From assembly GCA_010093685.1 (NCBI GenBank), contig MU006249.1, positions 25,096 to 89,095 of the forward strand: DNA of 64,000 bases, written 5' to 3'. Both the position numbers and the translations under genes were made by a program. The stretch is from Ophiobolus disseminans (Eukaryota > Ascomycota > Dothideomycetes > Pleosporales > Phaeosphaeriaceae). Below are positions 19,308 to 29,730 of the stretch, piece by piece (within the stretch, counting starts at the first letter, position 1; each line of letters opens with the position of its first letter). The notes below the pieces were generated by a model. It did no database searches and was not told the origin of the DNA. It was given only the letters and a program-made list of their open reading frames with translations.

Positions 19308-21499
19308 ATGGTTGACTTCGTCCCATACCCATCAAATATGCATAACGACTTCGAGCTCTACTCAAATAACCAAGAACAACAAATGGAATACCCTCTTCAC
19401 AGCCAACCCTTCCTGCCGGCTTCAACGTATTGTATGGACCAAACTTTCAGTGCTCCCTACAATCCCATGGCACCGCTCGCAGAAGTTCAAAGGCCTCATG
19501 ATCTGCACTTCCACTACGACGCGATTGCTCAAGGGGTGAAGCCGTTCCAATTCCATACTCCAGCAGGATCACCACACTCGACATCAAATTCCTTCCACGA
19601 ACAACCACCGGTTCTTTCAGCCTCGTCTGAGTCTGGCGCCTCGGTGTCCTCCTCCGCAATGGGCTCACCAACCCACTTCAACGAGCCCTGGAATCCCGTG
19701 GGCCTAGGATTCACCTCCGGGTTTGAGTATCCAGGAATGATCGCTTCCGAGAAGACCTTTGTGGGTGAGTCATTAGTTCCGTCCACAACAGCTTGTTTTG
19801 CTTCTTCTGTCGAATCTCCTATCACACCTGGTTCAGAGAAAAACGCATTCAAAACACCCAAGACTCCAGCATCAGCGAGTTGGTCTTCTGTTAGACCAAA
19901 TGGTCGAAGAAATTCCCTTTTGTCACATGTAGTCCGCCGAAGCGATGTGTTACCCACAGCATGCTCGTCTGCAGTTCATTCTTCTCATTATCCGTCTTCA
20001 TTTCTTTCATCTTGTTCGTCCCCCAATGTCAGGACCCAAAATCCAGTGTTCAAAAAGCTAACGTAGTGCAATCAGATCCTAACCTGATCCAGCCGTTTGC
20101 ATACGCTCCCCACAGCCCCTATCCCGAGATTCATACGACACCCTCCCCGTTCTTCCCAGTCATCGAACAGCCGCCCTCTCCAGCGCTTTCTCACATTTCG
20201 TCGCATAGCCAGCGCCCTGGTTCTGCTCGCATAAAGCAAGGGAGCGCAAGCCCCTATCTCCGCACCCAGCAGTACCACCCATATCCTCAGTTCAACGGCC
20301 AACGGCGAGGCTCAATCGCATCGCTTCATTCACAACATTCGGGTACAAGTCGCAAGAGTGGAAGCAGCTACGAGTTGGACGATGAGACACGCGAGAAGGG
20401 TCTTTGCCCACTGCCCGAGTGTGGCCGCGTCTTCAAGGATTTGAAGGCACACATGCTTACCCACCAGAACGAGAGGCCGGAGAAGTGCCCGATTGCGACC
20501 TGCGAGTACCACATCAAGGGGTTCGCCAGGAAGTATGACAAGAACCGACACACTCTTACACACTACAAAGGTACTATGGTGTGCGGTTTCTGTCCAGGCA
20601 GTGGCTCTTCTGCAGAGAAGAGCTTCAACCGCGCGGACGTCTTCAAGCGACATCTTACCTCTGTTCATGGCGTCGAGCAAAACCCGCCCAATAGCCGCAA
20701 GAAGAGCCCAGCCGGCCGCAAGGCATACACGGGTCCAGGAAACGTTGCCGGTACCTGCTCTACCTGCTCCATCACCTTCGCCAACGCCCAGGAATTCTAT
20801 GAGCATTTGGACGACTGCGTGCTGCGTGTTGTGCAACAAGCCGACCCCAGCGAGGCCATCAACCAACGGCTCCTGACATCAGTTGCTGAAGACAAGGACG
20901 TGACCGAGACTCTTGACCGTAACGGCCTGTCCAAGAGCATCGAGTACACTGTTCCTAATTACGACGACGATGACGAGGAAGACGAAGAGGAAGACGTCGA
21001 CATTGACGACCGCAACGACGACACGTACGGCAGCCGACGCTCCCGCTCCGGGAAAGGGGCCATCAAGTCGACAAAATCGCATTGACAATTAACCGGTGGC
21101 GCTCTCTCCAGCACCACCACCAACAAAGTCACTAAAGCCTCTTCAAAGGGTCCGCGATCGGGGCTTACCTTTAGCAAAGGCGGCGTCGCCATCACAGGCT
21201 CCGGCCGCAAGAAGCGTAAGAATTATCCTGTGTCTTGGGGCTGCAGCGCGGACAAGATGAAGATGAAGAAGCGCGTCTTGTGTGTATACGATGGTGCGCG
21301 CCGGCTGTGGAAGGACGACATGATGCTCGACCAAGAGTTTGAAGTGCGCATGAAGTTGCCCGATGGCAAGAGCTACGTGACGGATCTAGACGTGCAGACG
21401 ATGAAGCGCGCAGAAGCGATGCACGGGGCTACGCCTGAGGAGAGGGGGCCTTGGGTGCCAGACAACATCGTCGATGGCGGCGAGGCGTGGAGCATGTGA
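19308..21499 (+). CDS. C2H2 zinc-finger transcription factor with an internal in-frame TGA
   Basis: Nuclear DNA-binding regulator by domain content. Exon 1 runs 19308-19946 (MVDFVPYPSNMHND, Ser/Pro/Gln-rich). The next starts at 20033 after an 86-nt intron (GTGTTA donor is weak; CAT/GTAGTC 15 nt earlier is an alternative). Three C2H2 fingers follow: CPLPEC..HMLTH, CPIATCEYH..HTLTH and CGFC..HLTSVH. Then come a CSTCSITF..C motif and a long acidic run. At 21083-21085 an in-frame TGA would end a 563-residue protein. The same frame then stays open for 137 codons to 21497 with a well-formed basic domain (GRKKRKNYP, KMKKRVLCVYDG, RRLWKDDMMLDQEFEV). Either an 87-nt phase-matched intron (21025-21111, GTACGG...CTCCAG) removes the stop, giving 672 residues, or TGA is read through (701). 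An optional 72-nt GTGAGT intron at 19765-19836 is also in frame. Confidence 0.85.
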
Positions 21500-22150
21500 T
21501 GGCGATTGTTTGTTTTGCTTTTTGCGTATTTGAGCGGGATGGGACTGGAAAAGGTTACATGGACGGACAACAACATGGGCGACTAGTACACAGGGATGAC
21601 GATCACGACGGTACATTGTTGTATTACCACTTCTACGATGGACATATTTGGTTGGCACTTTTTGGTTTTGGGATGGGCGTTGCGGCTTGGCTCTTCGATG
21701 GATACCACTTTCCTTTTGGGCGCTTAGGGTCACGACCTTGATGAAAGGGTAATGTCTGATTGTGCTGCGCACTGAGACTTTTGGTAGTTTCTAAATCTAC
21801 GACGATGCTTCTATACTCGCTCTTCTTGTTGTGATGTTGAGGACACGTGCAGACTGACGTCTCACTAATGTGCATTCGAGTAGTTTCTGGTGTGTAACCA
21901 TGGTTGACCGCCGCCGGCCGAAGGTTACACTCGAAAGGCCGGGAAAGGGTGTTTGCATGATGGACCGGCTAAGTTGATCCACGGCGCTGGGAGCAAGAGG
22001 TCTTGGGGGATGATGGTGATATGCACAGGGTTCCTGGTGGCAGCGGTGAGGCTTGGGTGTTAGCGTAATCCATGGCAGGCGCCGGACGATTACAGTAACT
22101 TACGCGCGCAAACTCCCTACTGCCTTTCCTACCCATTTCGACCTTTTGAC
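21500..22150. other. Intergenic between two transcription factor genes
   Basis: 3' UTR of the C2H2 gene and promoter of the gene at 22151. No other feature recognised. Confidence 0.4.
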
Positions 22151-24455
22151 ATGGACGATGCTCCCCCAACGAGCAACTATCGCGATGCCAACGACGGGGC
22201 CACCTGGCCGGGACAGCCCGTGCAGCTTGCGCGCGGTCGGCAGCCGCGCGATGCCCTGGCCAAGACGGTCACGTTCGACGTGTCGTCGCTGGAGCAGTTC
22301 GAGACGTCATTGCGTAAATACCTGGACGCGCCGCCCGAGCAGCCCGAGCACACGGAAGCGCAGTTGACCTTCTGGATAGGGACCAGCTTCATGGTGTCGG
22401 CGCCGGCGCCCTCGAGTGCGAGTGCCAGTGCGGGTGCCAGTCAGCAGGCACCCCGCCTTGTGCACCACCCCCAACACGCCCAGCACCCCCAATACCCTCA
22501 CGCACCGCCCGGCTACCAGCCCGCTAACGGCCTCGCCCACCACTATGGGGGCCCCCCGCCGCCCGGCTACCCCCCGACGGTCGTCGAATCGCAGGAGATT
22601 GGGAGCAACGGGGCCAGCAAGATCGAGTACCGCGTCAGTCTCAGCATCATGGAGGCGCTGCAGACGACGGCGGACCCCAAGGACAAGATGCGCAAGCAGC
22701 GCGCCATTGCAAAGTGCTGCGTCGACGCCATCCAGCGCACCGACGGCTACCGCTACAGCTTCCACAACTGCTGGAACAGCCGCGAGGACGACAGCTTCCG
22801 CTTCTCCTACTACTGCAACGACTCGCTGCTCAACAAGGACCGCGCCGCCAACGGAAAGGGCGCGAAGCTGGGCAAGCGCGCCACCAAGCCCGTCTACGAC
22901 TGCAAGGGCGTGCTGTCCATCAAGTTCTCCGCCACCAAGCAGTCGCTCGACGTCTTCTACAAGCACGTGCCCGTCCACAAGACGTACGAGGAGCGCGCCC
23001 CGCCGCCGCGCAAGGACTCGAAGCGCCGCAAGTACCTCGAGGAGAACGACCCCGACGCCCTGTCGCGGATAGCCACGCGGCCCAAGCAGGCCCACGACGA
23101 CAGCGAGGACCCCGAGGCGCAGGCGAAGCCCAAGAAGAAGAAGGCCCTCATCAAGCCAGCCGAGCCGCCGAAGCCGTCCAACACGTCGCTGGAAAGCGAC
23201 CTCCGCGCACAGAGCCTGCGGTCGCTGCTGGAGCTCATTCAGGTCGACCCGTCACCCCCCGAGCCATTGCCTGCCGAACCACCACCGCCGCCGCCGCCGC
23301 CGCCGCCTCCTCCCCCTCATCCACAGCGCCCAGCTGCGCCTCCGCCGTTGGCCATACAGCAAGCCCAGCATCCACCACCGCCGCGGAGGAGACCGAGGAA
23401 CAGCTGCGACGTCTGCAAGGCAAAGAAGACAAAGGTACGTTGCGACTGGTTCTACCGTCTAGCAGAGCCCATACTGAATGCTCGAACAGTGCGATGGACT
23501 GCGGCCCGTGTGCTCGACCTGCAACGACAAGAGACGCCAATGCCTCTACTCGGAGCCGCTGCAGGCTGACGACCAACGGCAACAACAACACCCCGACGTG
23601 AACGAGACGGCTCGGCAGACACCAGCCGCCGATAACGCGCTGTCGGAGTTGGAGAAGATGAAGCGGGAGCTGGAAGAGGCAAAGGCGCGGATACAAGAAC
23701 TGGAAACCGAAAAGCGTGCTTCTACCACACCACTTCAGACACCACGAATGGCTTCTCGCCCCCAAGCGCAGCCACATCCACCCCAACCACAATCACAACC
23801 CCAGCATCGGCCCCAGCTCGCTCAGACTCAGAATCAATCGCAGGTCCAGCCACATGCCCAGCCACAGCCACAACATCAGCGTCAATTGTCCTCTCAGCAG
23901 CACCGACACCAGCTACAACAGCTCAATCAGAACCGGTCACGGAGCAACAACAGCCCTCAACAGATCACTTACAAGGTCGCTACACCCCCTCAGCAACAGA
24001 GAGTGCTCAACGCTCAGCCGTCGCTCCAAACACCACCTTCTTCCATGCAATCCGCTACCCAACAACTACAAGTTGCAGCCCAACAATTGCAAACCGGCCA
24101 GCATCCCCAACATCTACAATCACAACCAGCTTACTTTACAAATACCCAGGCAAACCACTCCCAATATAGTACGATTCAGCGTACTATGAACCAGGGTCCT
24201 ATGCCATCCCAAAGCTCGTTACCGCAGAACGCCATGCCATCGCAGTCGGCTCAAAACGCCATGTCAAACCAGAACCTTCCCCAGACCCAACCACAAGGTC
24301 TCACACCTACCGCAACACCGGTAGATGCCACTAATCCATATGGGAGAACCGATTTTGCATGGCCGCCTGCGGCTTATTACGGGTACCAAACTGCCCAACA
24401 ACAGCAGCAGCAGGATCAGTGGGCTGGAAACAGGAATCCAGGCGTGTTCAGATGA
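22151..24455 (+). CDS. Zn2Cys6 transcription factor with an extra N-terminal zinc-type module
   Basis: Exons 22151-23434 and 23490-24455 (55-nt intron, GTACGT...AACAG); 749 residues. The intron lies inside a perfect Zn2Cys6 cluster, C419-x2-C422-x6-C429-x6-C436-x2-C439-x6-C446, and splicing is required to complete it. A coiled coil (LEKMKRELEEAKARIQELE) follows, as in dimeric cluster regulators. The C-terminal 250 residues are a Gln/Pro-rich activation-type region. Unusually, residues about 155-290 hold a separate ordered domain with spaced Cys and His (NCWNS, FSYYCND, YDCKG, FYKHVPVHKTY), reminiscent of CCHH modules of FLYWCH or WRKY-GCM1 type. A run of 13 prolines from a CCG tract separates the two. 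Target genes unknown. Confidence 0.82.
23281..23315. repeat. CCG trinucleotide tract encoding poly-proline
   Basis: Short near-perfect (CCG)n run inside the Zn2Cys6 gene that encodes most of 13 successive prolines; a possible site of length variation between strains. Confidence 0.75.
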
Positions 24456-24857
24456 GCCTGATCATCTTTTTAGTTTAGAGCGTGCACATGTAAAGAGAGA
24501 CAAACATGTGTATTGTGGTTTCATCTCAGAGGTGCAAGTTTACAGTCGACGGTGGTTATGATACGAGCAATGTTTGGAGAGAGCGAGGCGTTTGGATCGG
24601 CATGTTTAGATACCCATTGCTTTTATTTAATACGTTAATTGATCTTTTCTCTACTACTTTAGCTTGGAGATATACAGATCTATGTTTGACCTTCGACTTG
24701 TTACTAAGTAGCTGTTCTTCTCATCTTTTGTGTTGAAATGGCAAAACGAGACATCTGCAAAGCACCATCGTGTTGATCATATATATACCTCAACATTGTA
24801 CATCTCCTATCGGAACGAACTAACGAAAAAAAGTGTGATGCTACACAGGTTGAGCTG
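24456..24857. other. Convergent 3' region, nothing recognised
   Basis: Lies between the ends of the Zn2Cys6 gene and the minus-strand HET gene. AT-rich, no supported frame. Confidence 0.4.
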
Positions 24858-26769
24858 TTATATTACCACTCTCCTTTCAACCTGGGCACATTGAGCGTCA
24901 GACCTCGGCGCCAGCTCCCCGTCCGTGGCTCCGGAGATGTAGCACTCCCCAATCAAGTTGTAGTTTCCTCGCTTTGATCTCCGAAGTTTCCGAAGAAGAT
25001 AAGGAACACGACCACCTTTGAGAATGCACGCTTCGTCTCCTACTTTGAGCTCAAGGGGACCCAGTCCAACGAACCCAGTGTCAGTGCAGAACAACGTCCG
25101 TCGATTACATGCATATTTTGCCACTTCTCCGTATGTTTTGAAAAACCTGTACCCGCCGGGTATTTGACATGGAGGAAAGAAATCAGCTTCGGGGCTTGAT
25201 TTCATGATGCTGTTCCAAAAGATTCCAAAGTGATCCGCGAGCCTATGTCTCTCCTTCGCAGGCTTGTATCTGGGATGAAGTGTTCCACATGCCAAGGCTT
25301 CGCCGAGTGCGCGTGCGATCTCAATGTCTGGTCACATTCCAACGTCGTTCTTGACTTCCTTCCAGACTCTGGGAAAAACACTCCTCAGTTCCATTAGTGG
25401 ACTTTGGGTATGTGGCGTGCCTGTGCTAACTCCCCTGAAATGCCAGGACACCCTACCGATGATGACAGATAGTCCGTATCCAGGGGCATTCTTTTCGGCA
25501 CAAATCATGGGATGGTGTGGCTCAGGACCCGTAGTTATCCACGACGTTGGTGATGATGCACTGCCATCGGCTGTGAACTGTACGTGCGAGTCAAGCAGCC
25601 CGTTGATCCATCTCTGATCGCCCCAGTCAGGCACCCATGTAGGCAGCCCACATCCTTTCTCAAATCCCCGAATGTATGACAGCACGTCGAGGCTATTGGA
25701 GGTAGTGATAAGTCTTGCGGCGACATCCCTATACACCTCTTCATACGTTTTCTTGTAGTCTGCTTCGACCACCAAACTCAGAGTAGAATCCTGTGGGTCC
25801 TTCACTTGCGCAGATGGATGGCTCAGAAGTGCGAAGATGCGATCCCTCGGGTCCGTCATTTGCCGTTGTTCAGTAACGACTAACAATCGTAGGAACGATC
25901 CTTCCGAATGGGTAGAGTTCCAGTTGTAGAGACAAAGGACTTGATCAGGTTCGAAGGAAATTCGCTCCCACCACAGGAGCGTTCGAAGGCTTGGCATCAT
26001 GCTCTGCAACCACTCATAGGCGGCATAGAGATGCTTCCAAGTGATGCGTACAAAGCCCATCATGAAAATGGCATCGGAAGCCAGGCCAATCTCCTGAATA
26101 CTGAAAAGAGGAGGTGGAGATCAGTATACATTTGAGCCTCGAGTCTGCTCATATAAAAATTTACGTCCACATGCGCTCAAACCATGCGCATCTTGATATA
26201 GCCGCTAGAGATGAAATCAATCCAGTGTTATATTGGCCGGCTTTCTTTTCCAGCACTCTTTCGGCGAACACGGGATCTGTAGCTACCAGGTGAGCATCTT
26301 GGAAATAGGTATCGCGACCAGGGCCGAGCCAAACCAGTACCCTTCTTGTACTGTTATAAATCTTGCTCATCAGCTTGACTTGGTGATTGCGTTCCTCTAC
26401 ACTCTTTTGGTTAATACATATGGCGTCTACCCAAAGAAGCGTCTCTCTTTCTGGGTGGCGAATAGCCTGTAAGGCTTCGTCGAGGTTGAATGTAATTTTG
26501 AGCTTCTTCGCGTCGCAGGAAATCAGCCTAGTCTGGGTAGCGTCACCCCAGACGTATGAAAGGGCCTCGACTCCCGGAAGTCTCTAAGTGGCAATTGCAT
26601 CGTCAACTGTTTCGAGGGATATGGCTAGCGGATCATCTGGTTGGCCCGGCTTCAACGAAAGGATCCGGAAGGAATTGACACTAGGTAAATCGTCATACTG
26701 ATAGAGGTCTCTTCGTGTGATTGTAGCTGCCCCGAGGTCTTTGATGGTGTCGTCCATATGATTCGACAT
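24858..26769 (-). pseudogene. HET-domain protein gene with two in-frame stops
   Basis: Minus strand. From the ATG at 26769 (MSNHMDDTIKDLG) the frame runs to a TAG at 26586-26584, and then continues in the same frame straight into a canonical HET domain. That domain contains EALSYVWGDATQ, LLWVDAICINQKSVEERNHQ and YNSTRRVLVWLG, then CAWFERMW. A 64-nt intron (26164-26101) joins to IQEIGLASDA, then MTDPRDRIFALLSHPSAQ and LPTWVPDW. At 25334-25332 a TGA interrupts, and the frame again continues (PDIEIARALGEALACGT) to the family-type C terminus (TDTGFVGLGPLELKVGDEACILKGG) and a stop at 24858. Apart from the two stops the gene is intact, about 610 codons. HET proteins execute non-self recognition cell death. 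CAG to TAG and CGA to TGA transitions would explain the lesions (inference). Confidence 0.82.
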
Positions 26770-27557
26770 GATGCGATGTGCAACCTCCTCGAAGTGGACT
26801 CGAGCGAAGCAGCTTCTGTTGATAATCAACTATGATTACTCAGAGGACACCTCAAGCTTACCGTTTCAAAGTACGTCCACAGTCCAGCGACTGGGCTGAT
26901 ATAGGTCCTAACCAGAGCAAGCGCGCGTCATCTGCCAGCTAGGAATGAAGGCGTCGAGCGAACGACCGGAAGTACGCGGAGTAGGGGCAAAGGGAGGAGC
27001 CGATTACGATCGTGCAATTAACGCGCGAGCTCAAGGGTTAACACTTGTCAATTCCGCTTGAAATCTAACAGGTAACATAGTGTTGAGAGGGTGTAGGCAG
27101 CGGGGCACAAGGCTCAGCCTTGACCTAGAGGGCGGTGCAGAGGGATAGCTCAGGTTTAGTAAGACGTCAGGTCGTTTTCGAAATTCAGGGCCGCAACTGC
27201 CGCTTTCGTAGCGAGTAACATCAAGTAAACAAATAACAATGGCTGATGGCTGTCAAAATACAATGCCAGAAAACACAACATTTAAAACAACCGTGCACAG
27301 TGTTACACATGTGAAAATATAAGCGTCATCTATGAAACAGTACGTGTGCTATACTGTGAATGACAATGCGTCCATCGCTTCATGCTGTGCGAGGCTCCAT
27401 ACCGATTGGTAGTTGCGCCATACGCCTTCGCTGTAACGCCTACAAATGCTCAAAAGCTGTCATGTCTGTTGAGGAACCTCCTCGTCAAAGAAGTTGTTTT
27501 GCTCGATTTCTGGTCGGCGTTTTCGGCCGGGTCCTGGGTATTGCCGGGCCTCTTGCC
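26770..27557. other. Intergenic, nothing recognised
   Basis: Upstream of the HET gene and downstream of the CSN1 gene, both on the minus strand. Contains only chance frames; the last 200 bases are the probable CSN1 3' UTR. Confidence 0.4.
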
Positions 27558-29027
27558 CTACGAAAGGCCCATCCTTTGCCCGATGCCACGCAGGCCCTCG
27601 CCGATGGTCTGGCCCATGCCACCCGAGACCACCTTTTCGCCCTGGCCCTTGTCTGCCTTGATTTCCATACCGGCCGCTAGCATGTTGAGGCGCGTCAGGC
27701 GGAGACGGAGCGTGTGGTCGTACTTCTCGGCCATGGCAAGCGCATCCGAGTGCACGTCGTGGCGTGGATTGGTGGGTGGCGAGATGAGGAGGCGGTCGAC
27801 GAGGTCTATCCGGGCGTCTAGCGTGCCGTTGTTGATCATCTCTTCCAGCTCGTCTTCGATGCGGTATCCGGTCGCGGGGAACTTGGACGCCATCTCGTCG
27901 AGTGTGACGCAGCTGAAGGGTATGAAGTACTGAACAATGCTCTTGGTCCGTATGCGGCTGTAAATGGGGCCCAGCACCTTTGAAAGGTGGACGTCGAGAA
28001 GGTAGTCGTTGCGGTAGCCCTCGAGCACCTCAAGACAGGCGCTGTACTTGGAGTTGCAGAAGAGGTTGATGGCGCGGCGAATGTGCGGCTCGAGCTCGAG
28101 GAAGTTGCGGAACTCGCTGTTGCCGAGGACCTTATCCTGCAGCTCGCTACGGTCCATGGATGCAAGGGCGCAGAGGCCGCCGTACGTGGCCACGTCGTTG
28201 GGGGAGATGACGTCCTTCTGCCACGTGATGCCGGCGGCGGGCTCGACGGTGAGGTATGTGGGCGACGTCTTGAGGAAGTAGGTTGCGGCTTCGCGGAAGT
28301 TGTTGATGGCCATGTGCGCGAGGCCGTTGCAGGCAGACACAATGGGCTCCAGCTTGGCCTTGTCGTCGCCCTTGAGCTGCGACGCCTCGACCTTTGCGAG
28401 ATTAGTCTGCACGGCCAGCCACGACTTCTGCGTGACGCTGGTATTGACGAGGCGGAGCGTCATGTCGGCGAGGTGCTTGGTCGAGGTGCAGTGCTCGCGC
28501 ATCTTCATGTAGGCCTTGTGTGCGCTGCCGTAGTCGCCCGTGTCGTAGTGGAAGTGGCCGAGATCCTCGTTGCCCATGCGTATGCTCTCCTTGATCAGGT
28601 TGTTCTTGTACGACTTGAGCTCGTGCTCCAGCCGGTCCTGCTCCTGCTGTGTTTCGCGCGTCTTCTTCTCGGCCCACGCCACGTCGGTCAGGGCAGCCGG
28701 GTCCTGGGGCGCGATGTTGCTGAACTCGTCGACCAGCGTCGTGTACAGGTCGACGTTCTTGCCGTGCTTGGCCTCGGCAATGGCAAGGCGGTAGGCGTCG
28801 GCGGCGAGGTAGGGTGAGTGAGAGCCGATGTGGTGGAGGCGATCTATGCGGGTGATGCCAGTGTAGTTGCCGATATAAGAGTCGAGGTCAAATTTGGGCG
28901 GGTCTGCTCGCGTTAGCTTGGTCGCGGTGAAGGCTGCAAGGCCTGGATGGGGCGTACCTGTGACTACGACCTCGCCCCTCGCGCGCCGCTGCTGGAAGAA
29001 GGGCGACTGCTCTGTGATTGACGCCAT
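27558..29027 (-). CDS. CSN1: COP9 signalosome subunit 1 (PCI-domain protein)
   Basis: Scaffold subunit of the COP9 signalosome, which removes Nedd8 from cullins. In fungi it is needed for development and secondary metabolism control (family knowledge). Two exons, 28958-29027 and 27558-28903; 471 residues. The ATG at 29027 gives MASITEQSPFFQQRR. The 54-nt intron (GTACGC, GCTAACG branch, GAGCAG) has a length divisible by three and no stop, so an unspliced reading looks like protein. Splicing joins EVVVT to DPPKFDLDSYIGNYTG, which is the family arrangement. The TPR-like helical repeats fill residues 60-260 and include LIKESIRMGNEDLGHF. The PCI domain covers roughly 280-420 (KSIVQYFIPFSCVTLDEMA, winged helix). 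The Gly-rich tail ends GQRMGLS. Confidence 0.92.
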   Translation of the reverse strand: MASITEQSPFFQQRRARGEVVVTGTPHPGLAAFTATKLTRADPPKFDLDSYIGNYTGITRIDRLHHIGSHSPYLAADAYRLAIAEAKHGKNVDLYTTLVDEFSNIAPQDPAALTDVAWAEKKTRETQQEQDRLEHELKSYKNNLIKESIRMGNEDLGHFHYDTGDYGSAHKAYMKMREHCTSTKHLADMTLRLVNTSVTQKSWLAVQTNLAKVEASQLKGDDKAKLEPIVSACNGLAHMAINNFREAATYFLKTSPTYLTVEPAAGITWQKDVISPNDVATYGGLCALASMDRSELQDKVLGNSEFRNFLELEPHIRRAINLFCNSKYSACLEVLEGYRNDYLLDVHLSKVLGPIYSRIRTKSIVQYFIPFSCVTLDEMASKFPATGYRIEDELEEMINNGTLDARIDLVDRLLISPPTNPRHDVHSDALAMAEKYDHTLRLRLTRLNMLAAGMEIKADKGQGEKVVSGGMGQTIGEGLRGIGQRMGLS

Positions 29028-29730
29028 GGCTGGGGTGAGAGTGAAGGTTGTGGGCACGGTGAAGCGTGGTTGCGGAGCTCGAAGCTATCTGAGTCGCCGA
29101 GTCGCGCGCTGTTGCCTTCCCCGCGTAGTGGGGCGCCGGGATTATGTAACCCGCACCTTCACAGCGCGTCACCACCTGGGCACTACTGAGCATTCACATC
29201 CAACTACTTTTGGGTGAACATTTTGCCCAAAGAAAAGGGATTATCTAGTACACGACGACTGCTCACATTCCGCTACCCCTGCTACTTCGACTTGCTGTTG
29301 TCGTGTTACGAGACCTACTGGTCGTGGCCAGGTCGTACCACAGACTCTATCAATCCTGGCCGCTGCCCATCTAGCATCGATTGCTCTGCTCAACGTGCAG
29401 CCATGAAAGGCTCAGACGCCTTCTTGTTCGAAACACACATGTACATTCATCGTTGATCTGCCATGCGCCCTTAGGCTTCGCCCTTTCCAGTTCAACAATA
29501 ATTGCGGGGGCTCGAAAAGGCGGTCGCGAGAACCCGTGACCAGGCAGCCGCCATGCACCATCCCGCTTGCTCCTGCCAGCAAGTTTTGAGCTACATAAGG
29601 GGCTTCCAAACGCTTCTCATCGTCCTTTCCAGTCCCTCGTTTCCCATCCTCCTTTCTAACCCCCCGTTCCCGTCTCGACCTTTCATTCACTACAGCAGCG
29701 ACGGACCTTTAATCACTCAACAGCAGCATC
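29028..29730. promoter_or_regulatory. Divergent promoter region (CSN1 and DUF2828 genes)
   Basis: 703 bp between outward-facing starts. The last 100 bases before 29731 are a marked pyrimidine-rich tract (for example CTTTCCAGTCCCTCG), a common feature of strongly expressed fungal promoters. No other element identified. Confidence 0.5.

Noticed and set aside
22307..23095. Long minus-strand open frame of 262 codons
   Set aside because: It is the antisense shadow of the GC-rich Zn2Cys6 gene; its Val/Leu/Ala/Arg composition is that of a reversed codon pattern and it has no motif.
24858..26769. RIP as the certain cause of both HET stops
   Set aside because: Only the TAG fits the CpA-to-TpA preference; the TGA is better explained by a CpG change, and there is no intact copy to compare.
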